Counted from the stretch's first letter, positions 36,102 through 44,707 are shown. The stretch is 64,000 nucleotides of DNA from Paenibacillus pabuli NBRC 13638 (GCF_001514495.1 NZ_BCNM01000028.1:1-64000), one strand, 5' to 3'. Notes: generated by a model from the sequence alone, not told the origin. Numbers and translations are program-made.

Positions 36102-36404
36102 ATGCCAGCTCTTGCAAAAATTCAAGCGTTAAAAGAACAAATGCCCAAAGAATATCAAAGCATATCCCATTTTGTGGAACATGCACTTCAATCTATTGAT
36201 ACCCTGGTTGAGGAACATCGAAAATATACCGCTGCACAAGCATTATACGGCGATAAAATCGTTGGATCGGAAGAACGCTTGTACCGGGAAACTGTATTGG
36301 ACGTGAGAGCACAGCTCTTGTTGACACTGGAGAAAACCGTAGAGGATCTGCTGCACAAAGGCGACAAACATTGGAGTAAACATTTTAAAGACGGCGTTGA
36401 ATAA
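36102..36404 (+). CDS. Small helical protein of unknown function
   Basis: A 100-aa soluble protein, predicted almost entirely helical and highly charged (MPALAKIQALKEQ ... HKGDKHWSKHFKDG). No family recognised. GAGGTG sits 6 nt before the ATG at 36102; GTG 36093 and ATG 36096 in the same frame would overlap that site. It is divergent from the sigma gene and followed by a strong terminator. Confidence 0.65.
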   Translation: MPALAKIQALKEQMPKEYQSISHFVEHALQSIDTLVEEHRKYTAAQALYGDKIVGSEERLYRETVLDVRAQLLLTLEKTVEDLLHKGDKHWSKHFKDGVE

Positions 36405-36430
36405 TTCGCTGTTATAATTTCATTCCAATT

Positions 36431-36480
36431 AGCCCGCTTCCCGATATCTCCCCGAGGAGTATTTCTGGAAGCGGGCTTTT
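36431..36480. terminator. Terminator after the small helical gene
   Basis: A perfect 11-bp stem (AGCCCGCTTCC / GGAAGCGGGCT) with a 25-nt loop, followed by TTTTGGTTTC on the plus strand. It also lies 50 bp past the convergent methyltransferase gene. Confidence 0.8.
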
Positions 36481-36529
36481 GGTTTCATTCTGCGTGGGCC
36501 AAGAACGACCGAATGGAACCACTTATGAT

Positions 36530-37084
36530 TTATTTCTGAGCTAGGATAATATAGATGGACTGGTTAGCAATTTTGATCGACGGGTAGAGTTTATTAACAA
36601 TGGTAAAGCCAGCATCCATGATTTCAACTTCCATATCTTTAGAAGAAACTCTCGGACCCTTAGAAGCTTCCGTCTTCTCAAGCTCAATGCATAAGAACAA
36701 GCCCTTATCTTTTAAAATTCTGTTAATTTCTTTTAAGGCAATGGAAAGTGGTTGAACTTCGTGTAAAGCAATTGAAGCAATAGCTGTATCAATAAACTGG
36801 TTATCTAACGGAATATCTTTGAAGTTTCCTACGACCGATTTGATGTTTGCTATGCCTCTGTTCTTGGCTAGCGTTTCCATGTAATCCAGAACATCTTTGT
36901 CACAATCCAAAGCATATACGGTTTGAACTCGTTCAGCGATGGAAAGTGAAATGTAACCGGTACCCGCTCCCAGATCCAATACTTTGTCGTTTTTGTTGAC
37001 AGGTAAGAACTCCATTAATTGATCAGCTGGAAACCTCTCCGTATTATCTAAGGTGCTAATTTTCTTTTGTAATTTTGGATTCAT
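36530..37084 (-). CDS. Class I SAM-dependent methyltransferase
   Basis: A 184-aa small-molecule type methyltransferase with SAM motif I (VLDLGAGTGYISLSI), an acidic residue in YALDCDKD and the IASIALHEV post-I motif. The substrate is unknown. The gene is noticeably more AT-rich than the com and yqe genes. GAGGAAAATG-type spacing precedes the ATG. The next gene is 264 bp upstream, so it is probably independently transcribed. Confidence 0.85.
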   Translation of the reverse strand: MNPKLQKKISTLDNTERFPADQLMEFLPVNKNDKVLDLGAGTGYISLSIAERVQTVYALDCDKDVLDYMETLAKNRGIANIKSVVGNFKDIPLDNQFIDTAIASIALHEVQPLSIALKEINRILKDKGLFLCIELEKTEASKGPRVSSKDMEVEIMDAGFTIVNKLYPSIKIANQSIYIILAQK

Positions 37085-37252
37085 ATCATTTTCCTCCTCT
37101 ATTAAAGATATAACAACTCTTTAATAACTATATTATATTTTCATCTCCCTGTAAATAGTAATCCTTACAATTAACCTGATGTGCTCAATTCCAGGCATCG
37201 TAGTTTTAACACATCCGGTAATGAAGGGGCAATCACCACCAGCTGCTCCAAA

Positions 37253-37278
37253 AAAATGCCGCTCAATGGCGGCATTTT
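37253..37278. terminator. Terminator after the S51-type peptidase gene
   Basis: A perfect 10-bp stem (AAAATGCCGC / GCGGCATTTT) with a 6-nt loop and flanking A/T runs, 70 bp past the stop at 37349. Confidence 0.75.
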
Positions 37279-37348
37279 AAAGTTCTATCTTTTCTCAGCA
37301 TCACTTCCAAGCTACATAAGTTCTCTTTCTTTGCTACCCCAACCCTAA

Positions 37349-38017
37349 TTAGAGCGTCTCAACCAATTTCTGAATCTTGGAGTGGGAAATTAAATATACA
37401 GGACCCATTATTTCTGTTTTGCCGCCCTTTACACGTATAGCGCTCTCCTGTTCTGCCGCGTAAACATCAATCTCTTCAGACAAAGGGAACAGGTAGCCTT
37501 GAACCAGCGCATCGTAGTCGAGCCTGGCATGAGATTCGTAGGCAAACTGATCAAAGCCTATACCATCATAAATAGTAGTTTTTTCAACCTTATGGCCAGC
37601 GTTTTTCGAGGATAACCATTTTGCAGCCATGTTTAACGCACCAGCGCTGGCACCCATTATAACGGCATTGCAGTTCTTAATAACATCAGATAATTCATAT
37701 TCCGCCAAAAAATCGTTCTGCAAAACAGGATCTCCACCGCATAAAAAAATGACAGAAGCGTTTCGAATTAATCGCTGGGCATCTTCCTTCTGCATGCGGT
37801 AGTCAATGAAATGATATTCATCAAAAATAATGTTAGCCTGATTAAACCATGTCCTTTCAAAAACATCATCCATGTTAACTTGCTTATCTTTATAACCAGA
37901 CGGTTGAGCGCTAATCATAACAAGCGATTTTCTGTCTGTTATATCCTCATGCAACAATTTGACCAGCTTCTCTGGAAAAAAATCATTAAACCAACTGAGA
38001 TAGTAGCGGGTTTTCAA
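37349..38017 (-). CDS. S51-type peptidase (type 1 glutamine amidotransferase-like)
   Basis: A 222-aa protein of the peptidase E / cyanophycinase-like fold. The nucleophile elbow is MGASAGALNMAAKW, where the serine is the expected catalytic residue. ASVIFLCGGDPVLQ precedes it. Physiological substrate unknown. It is AT-rich and stands alone in the accessory segment. Confidence 0.8.
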   Translation of the reverse strand: MKTRYYLSWFNDFFPEKLVKLLHEDITDRKSLVMISAQPSGYKDKQVNMDDVFERTWFNQANIIFDEYHFIDYRMQKEDAQRLIRNASVIFLCGGDPVLQNDFLAEYELSDVIKNCNAVIMGASAGALNMAAKWLSSKNAGHKVEKTTIYDGIGFDQFAYESHARLDYDALVQGYLFPLSEEIDVYAAEQESAIRVKGGKTEIMGPVYLISHSKIQKLVETL

Positions 38018-38229
38018 ACTTCATTACCTCCATATGTACTATTTACATTCATCCATACTTAACCACAAAACATATTGTACACGCTAGAAAGATGAACGGT
38101 TCTTCAGCCATTTCGTTTACACACCCTTGTACACTTTTCCTAAATCCAACACTATATTACCATAACATGGAACTGGAGTATGAGAAATATGTTTCCACGT
38201 TAACCTGCCAGATAGCTTAGATTGCATTC

Positions 38230-38625
38230 TTAAAAGATTAACTCACAATCTCTATGCTCCCATACATCAAATAAGTTACCATCCAGATCCTCAAAAACAA
38301 AAAATTTCCCGTAAATGCCTTCATTGCTAATTCGTGTAACAGTAACTCCCTCTGATGCTAGTCTCATGTGTAATGATACAATATCATCTGTAAAAAAAGT
38401 TACAACCCACCTTGACCGTCCGTTTACTTCAAAAACAGCTCTGGTGTCATTATCAGATTCAATTAAATCAATTATTGGGCGGTTATCCCTGAATAAACTT
38501 ATATAATTCCCTCTATCGTTTCTGATGTTAAAACCAAAGTGACTAACAAACCATTCTCCAGATTTTTTTACATTTTTAACTGGAATTACATTATATGCGA
38601 TTCCTAAGATCCTCCCATTTTCCAT
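38230..38625 (-). CDS. VOC (glyoxalase/bleomycin-resistance) family protein
   Basis: A 131-aa single VOC domain with two beta-alpha-beta-beta-beta modules: IAYNVIPVKNVKKSGEWFV at the start and VTFFTDDIVSLHMRL in the middle, ending FEDLDGNLFDVWE, whose Glu is a typical metal ligand. These proteins bind or detoxify small molecules; no substrate can be named. The 38018-38229 gap to the peptidase gene holds nothing recognisable. Confidence 0.85.
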   Translation of the reverse strand: MENGRILGIAYNVIPVKNVKKSGEWFVSHFGFNIRNDRGNYISLFRDNRPIIDLIESDNDTRAVFEVNGRSRWVVTFFTDDIVSLHMRLASEGVTVTRISNEGIYGKFFVFEDLDGNLFDVWEHRDCELIF

Positions 38626-38707
38626 ACCGCTTAGCCCCTTTCATAAACTTTATCTCCCATTATTTCATGTTGGCTATCGAATTATCCTGCCCGTTTAGTT
38701 GAATCAC

Positions 38708-39259
38708 TTAGTTTTTAGTTCCCAATTGTATATCTACAAATGGTACATATTTGTCTGGTACAACTTCTTTATATACGCGTACAAAATGGACATTAAAGCT
38801 TGGATAAGGACATAATTCGTTCAATGCTAATACTCTCATTTCGTCAATTTCAGTCTCGTTCAAACCCCAACAGGTTTGCCCTAAGGTCAGATGAGGATGA
38901 TACTTGTCCATTTCAAAGTATTGATCTAAATGTTCTTGAGATGGAGAAATCGCATTTACCAATCTTCTATGCAAATCAATTACATTCCTCGTTTCAACAC
39001 TAAGAAATGTGATGGCGCTTCCAAACGACTCAGGTTCAGATAATGATAATGGAAAGCTTTGGATTTTCGAGCATGTTTGTCTTACACTTTCTAACCAATG
39101 TAGATCTTCTGTAAGACCACCCTGCGCTTTTACAGTGATGTGAGGCTCCACTACATCATTAAGACAGTTACTGGACCAACGATCACGAAATGCCACTATT
39201 TTTTTCTGATAACCATCTGGAGGGATAATTCCGATAAAATACTGCATTTTACAGTACAC
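38708..39259 (-). CDS. 2'-5' RNA ligase / 2H phosphoesterase family protein
   Basis: A 183-aa protein with the two His-x-Thr motifs of the 2H superfamily: PHITVKA near residue 40 and HPHLTLGQT near 120. B. subtilis YjcG and YtlP are relatives. The members act on 2',5'- or cyclic phosphates; the actual substrate is unknown. It is part of the AT-rich accessory run downstream of the nudix gene. Confidence 0.85.
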   Translation of the reverse strand: MYCKMQYFIGIIPPDGYQKKIVAFRDRWSSNCLNDVVEPHITVKAQGGLTEDLHWLESVRQTCSKIQSFPLSLSEPESFGSAITFLSVETRNVIDLHRRLVNAISPSQEHLDQYFEMDKYHPHLTLGQTCWGLNETEIDEMRVLALNELCPYPSFNVHFVRVYKEVVPDKYVPFVDIQLGTKN

Positions 39260-39385
39260 ATCCTTTAATAATTTTTAGTTATATGTCTAATTGGTAAACA
39301 GTGTACGTTCCTGTCCTTTACTCGGGACAAGAACAAGGGACTAAGTTTGCCCCTCGACCCTTTTTGGACTTTAGCTTTATTTATA

Positions 39386-39859
39386 TCACACGAATTCAAC
39401 TAACTTCCTATCTATTTCGGCGATTTGCCCAATCTCCGATGTACCGTCCCAAAGGATAATTGAAGAAGCCTCATCGTTTTCAACAAAACCATCAAGTTGG
39501 TACAGTTCAGACATAAACAGAGCCCCATATTCTGTCCGTTCAGGTCCATGAAAACTTGGCTGAAGTCTAAACTTCATTAGACCTTTGAACTCGGCCGTGT
39601 CAATTATTTGATTGGTTTCCTCAAACAATTCTCTAATTACACATTGTTGAGCATTCTCTCCAGTTTCAATAATGCCTCCTGGCAGTTCCCATTGCTTTCT
39701 CCACTTATTATGCATGAAAAGATATTTTCCTTGGCACTTCACCACAATAAGAGCATGTGTTAATGGAGCATCCCATACAGGAGTGGTAATGACCTTATCA
39801 TACTCGATATGAATAAACTCCAAAAAAATATTACCTCTTGAGTCTGTCATGATTGCCAT
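39386..39859 (-). CDS. Nudix hydrolase under an apparent attenuator
   Basis: A 157-aa protein with a full Nudix box (GGIIETGENAQQCVIRELFEET). GGAGGCG lies 9 nt before ATG 39859; GTG at 39865 is an alternative. The N-terminal part (RGNIFLEFIHIEY) is followed by WDAPLTHALIVVKCQGKYLFMH, a fold common to ADP-ribose/8-oxo-dGTP type hydrolases. The gene begins 25 nt past the T-run of a terminator that is itself preceded by a short leader ORF and hairpin, so expression may depend on read-through. Confidence 0.85.
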   Translation of the reverse strand: MAIMTDSRGNIFLEFIHIEYDKVITTPVWDAPLTHALIVVKCQGKYLFMHNKWRKQWELPGGIIETGENAQQCVIRELFEETNQIIDTAEFKGLMKFRLQPSFHGPERTEYGALFMSELYQLDGFVENDEASSIILWDGTSEIGQIAEIDRKLVEFV

Positions 39860-39883
39860 TTTCACGCCTCCATTTCTTTTGTA

Positions 39884-39926
39884 ACAAAAAAATAAAAAAC
39901 GCGCCAGACTCTAAGTCCTGCGCGTT
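39884..39926 (-). terminator. Intrinsic terminator in the nudix leader
   Basis: On the minus strand AACGCGC pairs with GCGCGTT, an inner GACT/AGTC stem closes a 3-nt loop, and a T6-A-T7 tract follows. An alternative pairing (TCCTGC at 39939-39934 with GCAGGA at 39921-39916) would open it, a possible antiterminator. Confidence 0.8.
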
Positions 39927-39952
39927 GCATATTGCAGGATGGGAAGCGCGAA

Positions 39953-39992
39953 TAGCGTTAACCCATCCCCATTTTTAAGGAATGGATTAACG
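39953..39992 (-). promoter_or_regulatory. Hairpin overlapping the end of the leader ORF
   Basis: On the minus strand GCGTTAATCCAT pairs with ATGGGTTAACGC, 12 bp with one G-U; on the plus strand that pair is an A/C mismatch. Its 5' arm covers the last codons and stop of the leader ORF, so a stalled ribosome would block it. Confidence 0.6.
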
Positions 39993-40037
39993 CTTTTCAT
40001 GATGGTGAGTTTGTATTAATGTCAAAATAATAAACAT
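39987..40037 (-). CDS. Putative leader peptide (16 aa)
   Basis: MFIILTLIQTHHHEKR, with AGGAG 8 nt before the ATG and a promoter about 35 bp upstream. It has a hydrophobic N-terminal half, three consecutive His codons, then EKR and stop. Position, size and following hairpin/terminator fit a ribosome-mediated attenuator; the stalling signal is unknown. Confidence 0.6.
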   Translation of the reverse strand: MFIILTLIQTHHHEKR

Positions 40038-40068
40038 CGTCTATTCTCCTAATCATCAGCATATGGGA

Positions 40069-40106
40069 ATAATACCCATTATACTGCTTTGGAGTCAAGT
40101 GAAAAT
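40069..40106 (-). promoter_or_regulatory. Promoter of the leader ORF / nudix unit
   Basis: On the minus strand TTGACT (40098-40093) and TATTAT (40074-40069) are 18 bp apart. A perfect TATAAT at 40083-40078 is an alternative -10, with a weaker -35 (TTTTCA). The remaining gap to comEC (40107-40160) holds an imperfect hairpin (GCACGAATCC ... GGATTTGTGC) without a T-run on the minus strand. Confidence 0.6.
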
Positions 40107-40160
40107 TCTTCTCATGTGCACGAATCCCCTTGATTGACAAGGATTTGTGCCGTTTTTATA

Positions 40161-43043
40161 TCAATTGCTGTGGAGGTCATCCCTGATTAATTTATAACGC
40201 ACATCGATCTTCCCATCTTTGATCTTCATCTGAACCTCACCCATTTGGTCTGTTCGGTAAATGTCTGTCTCTGCAGCCTCCAGCCTTTCAGGCACGCCCG
40301 GATTGGGATGGCCATATGTATTATTAACGCCAGCGGATATTACGGCGGTTTTGGCATTCCAGTACTGTAACCATGCTTCTGTGGACGAGGTTTTGCTGCC
40401 GTGGTGGGCAACCTTTAACACATCAATGGAGACAGGCATATTATTGTCCTTCTGATTGTCCCCCGAATGGAGTGTAAATATCTTCTGAACAGAATCATCT
40501 GCTAATGCAGCGTCGTCTGCATCATACGGTCCGAACGAGGCTGCGAGCGATCCATCCTGAATCATATAGAGCAGATCCTGCTCGGCAGCAGCATCCATAT
40601 CACCCGTAAACAACAGTGAGGCTCCCGCCATCTCCAGCAAAAAGACAACCGAATCATGATTCTGATGTTCTGAGACGGGCAATCTCTCTCCCGTGTCTAC
40701 CGCTTTCCCCAAATCCGGATATATAAAATGCAGTCTGGTTTCTCCATCCGGCACGTAGGACATCCCCTGCTCAATTGCATATAACGGAATCTTCTTCTCG
40801 ATAACGGTATCCAGTAATTTCTCGAAATTGGCTGTACCGCTGGTTGTCCCGTTGAACATGAATCGTTCCACCGGAATCTGTTCCAGCACCGCCTGTAATC
40901 CTCCGGCATGATCCTGATCCGCATGGGTTACGATTACGGCATCCAGCCGATGAATGCCCCGCTTTTTCAATAAGGGAACTACCACCTTGGCCCCTACTTC
41001 GTATGGATCACGCCGTGTCTTCCACGACTGTTCAGGCTTTCCAAACTGGACCGTACCTCCACCATCGACCAAAATATGTTTGCCTCCCGGTGTTGTAATT
41101 AGTGTACTGTCTCCTTGTCCGATATCCAGAAATTGTACCACTCCCGTTCCGGCAGGCTGCGGTGTCTGGTATGCCCACCATAATCCGGCCACCAAGCTGA
41201 GAGCCAGCAGGGCACACATCCATTTGTGGAGCACGCCCATCCGTTCACCGGCATAAAATCCGGCCCCACGCGCTGCAAAAGCACTGGTATATTCCGGCCA
41301 GGCAATGGCAGCACTCAGCATCGTCATCGAGCCTTGCCCCGCTTCATGTGCACCTGTTTTTCTATCATGGGATGATATAGCAGACCGTGCAGACCATCCC
41401 AGAGCCCCTTGAGGCACCCCCCCAACAGATTGACGAACCAGCGGAGCTGTGTCCTCTTCTATCCCCTGAATACTGGGCCGATCCCCTCGGCCGCGATGAA
41501 GGATGCGCAAAAGCACGTAGAGAACGGCATAATATGCTGCAATCCACAGTAGCGATGGGGTAGCCCAGATCAGTACAAAACCAGGCAAACTATTCATCCA
41601 CTCCACACTTACAAAGGTCAATTTGTTCAGCATAATAGCAATCCACGCCAAAGGTTTGGCCAAAGGCACCCATAGAAACGATAAAATCAAAGCAACCGTT
41701 CCAAGAGGAAGGACAATGGCACTGATCAAAGATACAAGCAGAAAATTGGCTACAAAGGAAAGCAGTGAGAACTGATTGAAATACAGAATGGTTACCGGAA
41801 AAGAAATGAGTTGTGCCGTCACCGTTACGGAGGCTGCTGCTGCCAGTGACTTGGGCCAGCTACGAAATAGCTGATGGATCAGTGGCATATAAATCATCAG
41901 TCCCGCTGTTACAAGGAAAGATAGCTGGAAGCTGACACTTAACAAAAAATAGGGATTCCACCACATCATCAACAACGCTGCTGCACTGATCATCTGCAAT
42001 CCGTCCCTGGCTAATCCACGCCGTGCCATGTACAAACCAATCATGGACATGATTCCCGCACGAATGACCGATGGCGAACCGCCGGACAACAGGACATAGG
42101 CAGGTATAAGCAGCAGCACAATGGTGAGTGATGTCTCCCGGGTTAACCTGAGCCAGGATAAAAGGAGCAGCAGCGATGCCACATATACCGCGACATGTGT
42201 ACCTGAGATCGCCAAGATATGAGTTAGGCCCAGCTGTGAAAATTGACCATAGGTATCTGGATCGATGTCACTTGCCATGCCGATAATCAGGCCTTTCATA
42301 TAACCCCCATGTGGCTCAGGAAATATCTGATCAACCGCCGCGCCAAGTTTATGCCTGATGATGTCATTCCACCTCAGAATATTGAGCTTCTCCCAGCCTA
42401 CGGGTGAGATGGTTGTTACCGAGCTGGCACCCTTCACTTTAAACAACCAGTGGATGTGGAGAGTTCTTAAGTAAATTCGATAATCAAAACCACCAAAGTT
42501 TCGTGCTTCGCCGGGGAGTGCAAGTGAACCTGTCAGCTTCACTGAATCTCCTCGTTTCCAGCCTGCTGCTACTTGCTGTTCTTCTTCCTCCATCAAGCGA
42601 ACCTGGACCATCAGACGTTCTTGCAAAGTAAGCCTGGACCGATCTTTCGAAGCTGACTCCGATACTGTATCAGTAAGTGGCGGCACAGAAGTGATCTGCA
42701 TCTCAAAGTCTGCCCGGTCCCCGTCTATGCGTACATCCGACATAAGCTTGCCTTCAAATGTAGCTGCCAAACCGTCCAATTCCTCCGCAGGTGTATGTGT
42801 AATCTCGGGCAGGCCACTCCGATTCCTTGCATCATTCCATTCCCAGTGCATGGCACCGCCAAGGAGTGCCCCAATCAGCAACAAGATGGACCAGCCTCGT
42901 ATATCGATCATTCGTAGCAACAACGGCAGACATATGAAGGTGCCGATCATTCCCACGATCAGGGACCACCCTGATAACGCACATGCTATCCCGCTGCCGC
43001 ATAACCAGCAGACTGTAAATACCAGCAAAGGTCTGCCTTTCAT
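40161..43043 (-). CDS. comEC: Competence DNA channel protein ComEC/Rec2
   Basis: ComEC (960 aa) is the membrane channel that brings single-stranded DNA into the cell during transformation. It has an N-terminal DUF4131 region with several membrane segments, the competence domain (LGLTHILAISGTHVAVYVAS), and a C-terminal metallo-beta-lactamase domain with DIGQGDSTLITTPGG, VTHADQDHAGGL and KVAHHGSKTSS. About 25-35 residues between channel and MBL domain (near 540-590) are low complexity. AAGGAGG precedes the ATG. A strong terminator lies between comEB and comEC. Confidence 0.97.
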   Translation of the reverse strand: MKGRPLLVFTVCWLCGSGIACALSGWSLIVGMIGTFICLPLLLRMIDIRGWSILLLIGALLGGAMHWEWNDARNRSGLPEITHTPAEELDGLAATFEGKLMSDVRIDGDRADFEMQITSVPPLTDTVSESASKDRSRLTLQERLMVQVRLMEEEEQQVAAGWKRGDSVKLTGSLALPGEARNFGGFDYRIYLRTLHIHWLFKVKGASSVTTISPVGWEKLNILRWNDIIRHKLGAAVDQIFPEPHGGYMKGLIIGMASDIDPDTYGQFSQLGLTHILAISGTHVAVYVASLLLLLSWLRLTRETSLTIVLLLIPAYVLLSGGSPSVIRAGIMSMIGLYMARRGLARDGLQMISAAALLMMWWNPYFLLSVSFQLSFLVTAGLMIYMPLIHQLFRSWPKSLAAAASVTVTAQLISFPVTILYFNQFSLLSFVANFLLVSLISAIVLPLGTVALILSFLWVPLAKPLAWIAIMLNKLTFVSVEWMNSLPGFVLIWATPSLLWIAAYYAVLYVLLRILHRGRGDRPSIQGIEEDTAPLVRQSVGGVPQGALGWSARSAISSHDRKTGAHEAGQGSMTMLSAAIAWPEYTSAFAARGAGFYAGERMGVLHKWMCALLALSLVAGLWWAYQTPQPAGTGVVQFLDIGQGDSTLITTPGGKHILVDGGGTVQFGKPEQSWKTRRDPYEVGAKVVVPLLKKRGIHRLDAVIVTHADQDHAGGLQAVLEQIPVERFMFNGTTSGTANFEKLLDTVIEKKIPLYAIEQGMSYVPDGETRLHFIYPDLGKAVDTGERLPVSEHQNHDSVVFLLEMAGASLLFTGDMDAAAEQDLLYMIQDGSLAASFGPYDADDAALADDSVQKIFTLHSGDNQKDNNMPVSIDVLKVAHHGSKTSSTEAWLQYWNAKTAVISAGVNNTYGHPNPGVPERLEAAETDIYRTDQMGEVQMKIKDGKIDVRYKLIRDDLHSN

Positions 43044-43083
43044 TCTCTCAGCCTCCTTCGTGTCATCTGTAAGAACGCAGAAA

Positions 43084-43116
43084 AACCCCCGGCAGCTGAT
43101 ACAGCAACCGGAGGTT
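43084..43116 (-). terminator. Terminator between comEB and comEC
   Basis: On the minus strand AACCTCCGG pairs with CCGGGGGTT (one G-U), 15-nt loop, then TTTCTG. It lies 32 bp past comEB and 41 bp before comEC, inside what is otherwise the comE operon. Confidence 0.8.
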
Positions 43117-43147
43117 CTTCCCCGCGAATTTGAATACGTTGTTGGTT

Positions 43148-43669
43148 CTAGTCACTTACCGTCATCATCGTCTCACGCGGAGGCTGGTAATGTTCCAGCC
43201 TGCGAAATGTGATACCTTTTTGCTTCATCATGTTGGTCACCTTGCCTGTATCCTTGGGATATGGGCGATGAAAGACAATTTCTGTAATGCCACTATTGGC
43301 GAGCATATTGGAGCAGGTCCAGCAAGGTTCATCCGTTACATATACAGAAGAGCCCTCGCGGTCAATCCGGTCCGTGAATAAAAGCAGATTTTGCTCTGCG
43401 TGAATGGTTCGAATGCAGCGCTGCTTTTTGACCATTTCCTCCTGCCCGTCGGTTACCACGAGTTCATACTCTTCCGAGATCATGCATCCTGCTTCAGAGC
43501 AATCAGGAACCCCCATGGGTGCACCGTTGTAAGCCGTTCCAAGCAGCTTTTTTCCCTGAACTAGCACGGCGCCAACATGACGGCGTGAACAGCGGGAACG
43601 GGTGGAGACCATATAGGCGATGTCCATAAAATACGTATCCCAGTCTTTGCGTACGTCCGCAGTACTCAT
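43148..43669 (-). CDS. comEB: ComE operon protein 2, dCMP deaminase family
   Basis: A 173-aa zinc deaminase-fold protein with HAEQNLLLF and PCWTCSNML metal and proton-shuttle motifs. ComEB is encoded in the comE operon of Bacillus; its role in competence is unclear and its expected chemistry is dCMP to dUMP. GGGAGGG precedes the ATG. Repeat copy 4 lies between it and comEA. Confidence 0.94.
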   Translation of the reverse strand: MSTADVRKDWDTYFMDIAYMVSTRSRCSRRHVGAVLVQGKKLLGTAYNGAPMGVPDCSEAGCMISEEYELVVTDGQEEMVKKQRCIRTIHAEQNLLLFTDRIDREGSSVYVTDEPCWTCSNMLANSGITEIVFHRPYPKDTGKVTNMMKQKGITFRRLEHYQPPRETMMTVSD

Positions 43670-43740
43670 GTCCGTTTCCCTCCCGTCCGATACAAGCTGA
43701 ACCCATGCAAATGTACATCTGATACTCTGCTTACAGAAAA

Positions 43741-43892
43741 CCTTCCGATTGCTGTTATCCCCTAATTATGCTCTTTTTTCCTTGGTGGAGATTCGGGGAT
43801 AAAGGCGAAGGGTATGCAGCCGTAGCAGCTTTCTTTCTGAAAGCTTCTAGCTCCGCTTCTTTCAGGTCCTTCTGTCCTCTTCGTTCTTATGT
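43741..43892. repeat. Structured dispersed repeat, copy 4, inside the comE operon
   Basis: It begins CCTTCCGATTGCTG; outer hairpin 43755-43802 (TTATCCCC ... GGGGATAA), with an A-T pair replacing a G-C pair seen in copies 1 and 3. A second hairpin AGCTTTC / GAAAGCT lies at 43828-43844. It fills the 258-bp gap between comEA and comEB. Confidence 0.8.
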
Positions 43893-43927
43893 CATTTCAA
43901 GTTCAACTTCTATCATCGTATTTGTTA

Positions 43928-44524
43928 TTATCTGATCTGCACATATGGAGCCATTTTCTCCAGCATCTTCATACCGATTCCTTTCACTTTGGTCAGATCG
44001 CTGACTTTGGCAAAAGGTCCATGTGAATTACGATAGTCAATAATGGCTTGTGCCTTTTTCTCGCCAATTCCCGGAAGTTCCATGAGCTTGGCAGCAGGCG
44101 CTGTATTAACATCAATTTTACCATTGTCGGTTGTCGCTTCACTGCTCTCCGAAGGTTGATTATTAACTGGAGGAACAACCAATGCATTCGATTTCTCTTC
44201 AGTCCGCGTAGTAGAGTCATTCGCTTGGTTACTTGCAGCGGTCTCATCAGCCATTTTCCCCATTACGGCATCAACCTGATTTTGCTCTGTGGAAGTCGCA
44301 TTTGTTATTGGCTGCTGCTGATTTGTATCAGCTTTGCCGTTCTTCTGTTCCTGAACCGAAGTAGCCGACTGTACAGCAGAGGTTTCCTGCTCTATCGTCG
44401 GCTTCTCGGCGCCGAGCTGCATGGGTTCCCAGCCTGAAGGTGGCTGTTCCCTTATGCCCGACCATAATATCAGTATACTTCCAACCACCGCAGCAGCAAT
44501 GGTCAGCCCCTTATTCCATCTCAT
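43928..44524 (-). CDS. comEA: Competence DNA receptor ComEA
   Basis: ComEA (198 aa) is the membrane-anchored DNA receptor. It has an N-terminal membrane segment (LTIAAAVVGSILILWSG), a long Gln/Ser/Thr/Asn-rich extracytoplasmic spacer, and a C-terminal helix-hairpin-helix DNA-binding domain (KIDVNTAPAAKLMELPGIGEK, VKGIGMKMLEKM). It is divergent from comER across a 183-bp region that presumably holds both promoters. Confidence 0.95.
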   Translation of the reverse strand: MRWNKGLTIAAAVVGSILILWSGIREQPPSGWEPMQLGAEKPTIEQETSAVQSATSVQEQKNGKADTNQQQPITNATSTEQNQVDAVMGKMADETAASNQANDSTTRTEEKSNALVVPPVNNQPSESSEATTDNGKIDVNTAPAAKLMELPGIGEKKAQAIIDYRNSHGPFAKVSDLTKVKGIGMKMLEKMAPYVQIR

Positions 44525-44707
44525 CCTTCCACACCTCTCCCTAATTCAAAATAATCTATTCTGAACACGGGCGGTGCTTCCGAACCGTTGGACTTGCCTT
44601 ATAAACCAAGCAGTACTTTTTTCATGTCATGTCACGCAGGTCATGACGCATACACTAGAGGGAAAGAACTGCGCCATTACCGTAAAGCATGAAAGGAGGC
44701 CTGAACA

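Noticed and set aside
40115..40151. Hairpin just past comEC as its terminator
   Set aside because: The stem is imperfect and has no T-run on the comEC strand; a T-run follows only on the plus strand, where no gene ends.
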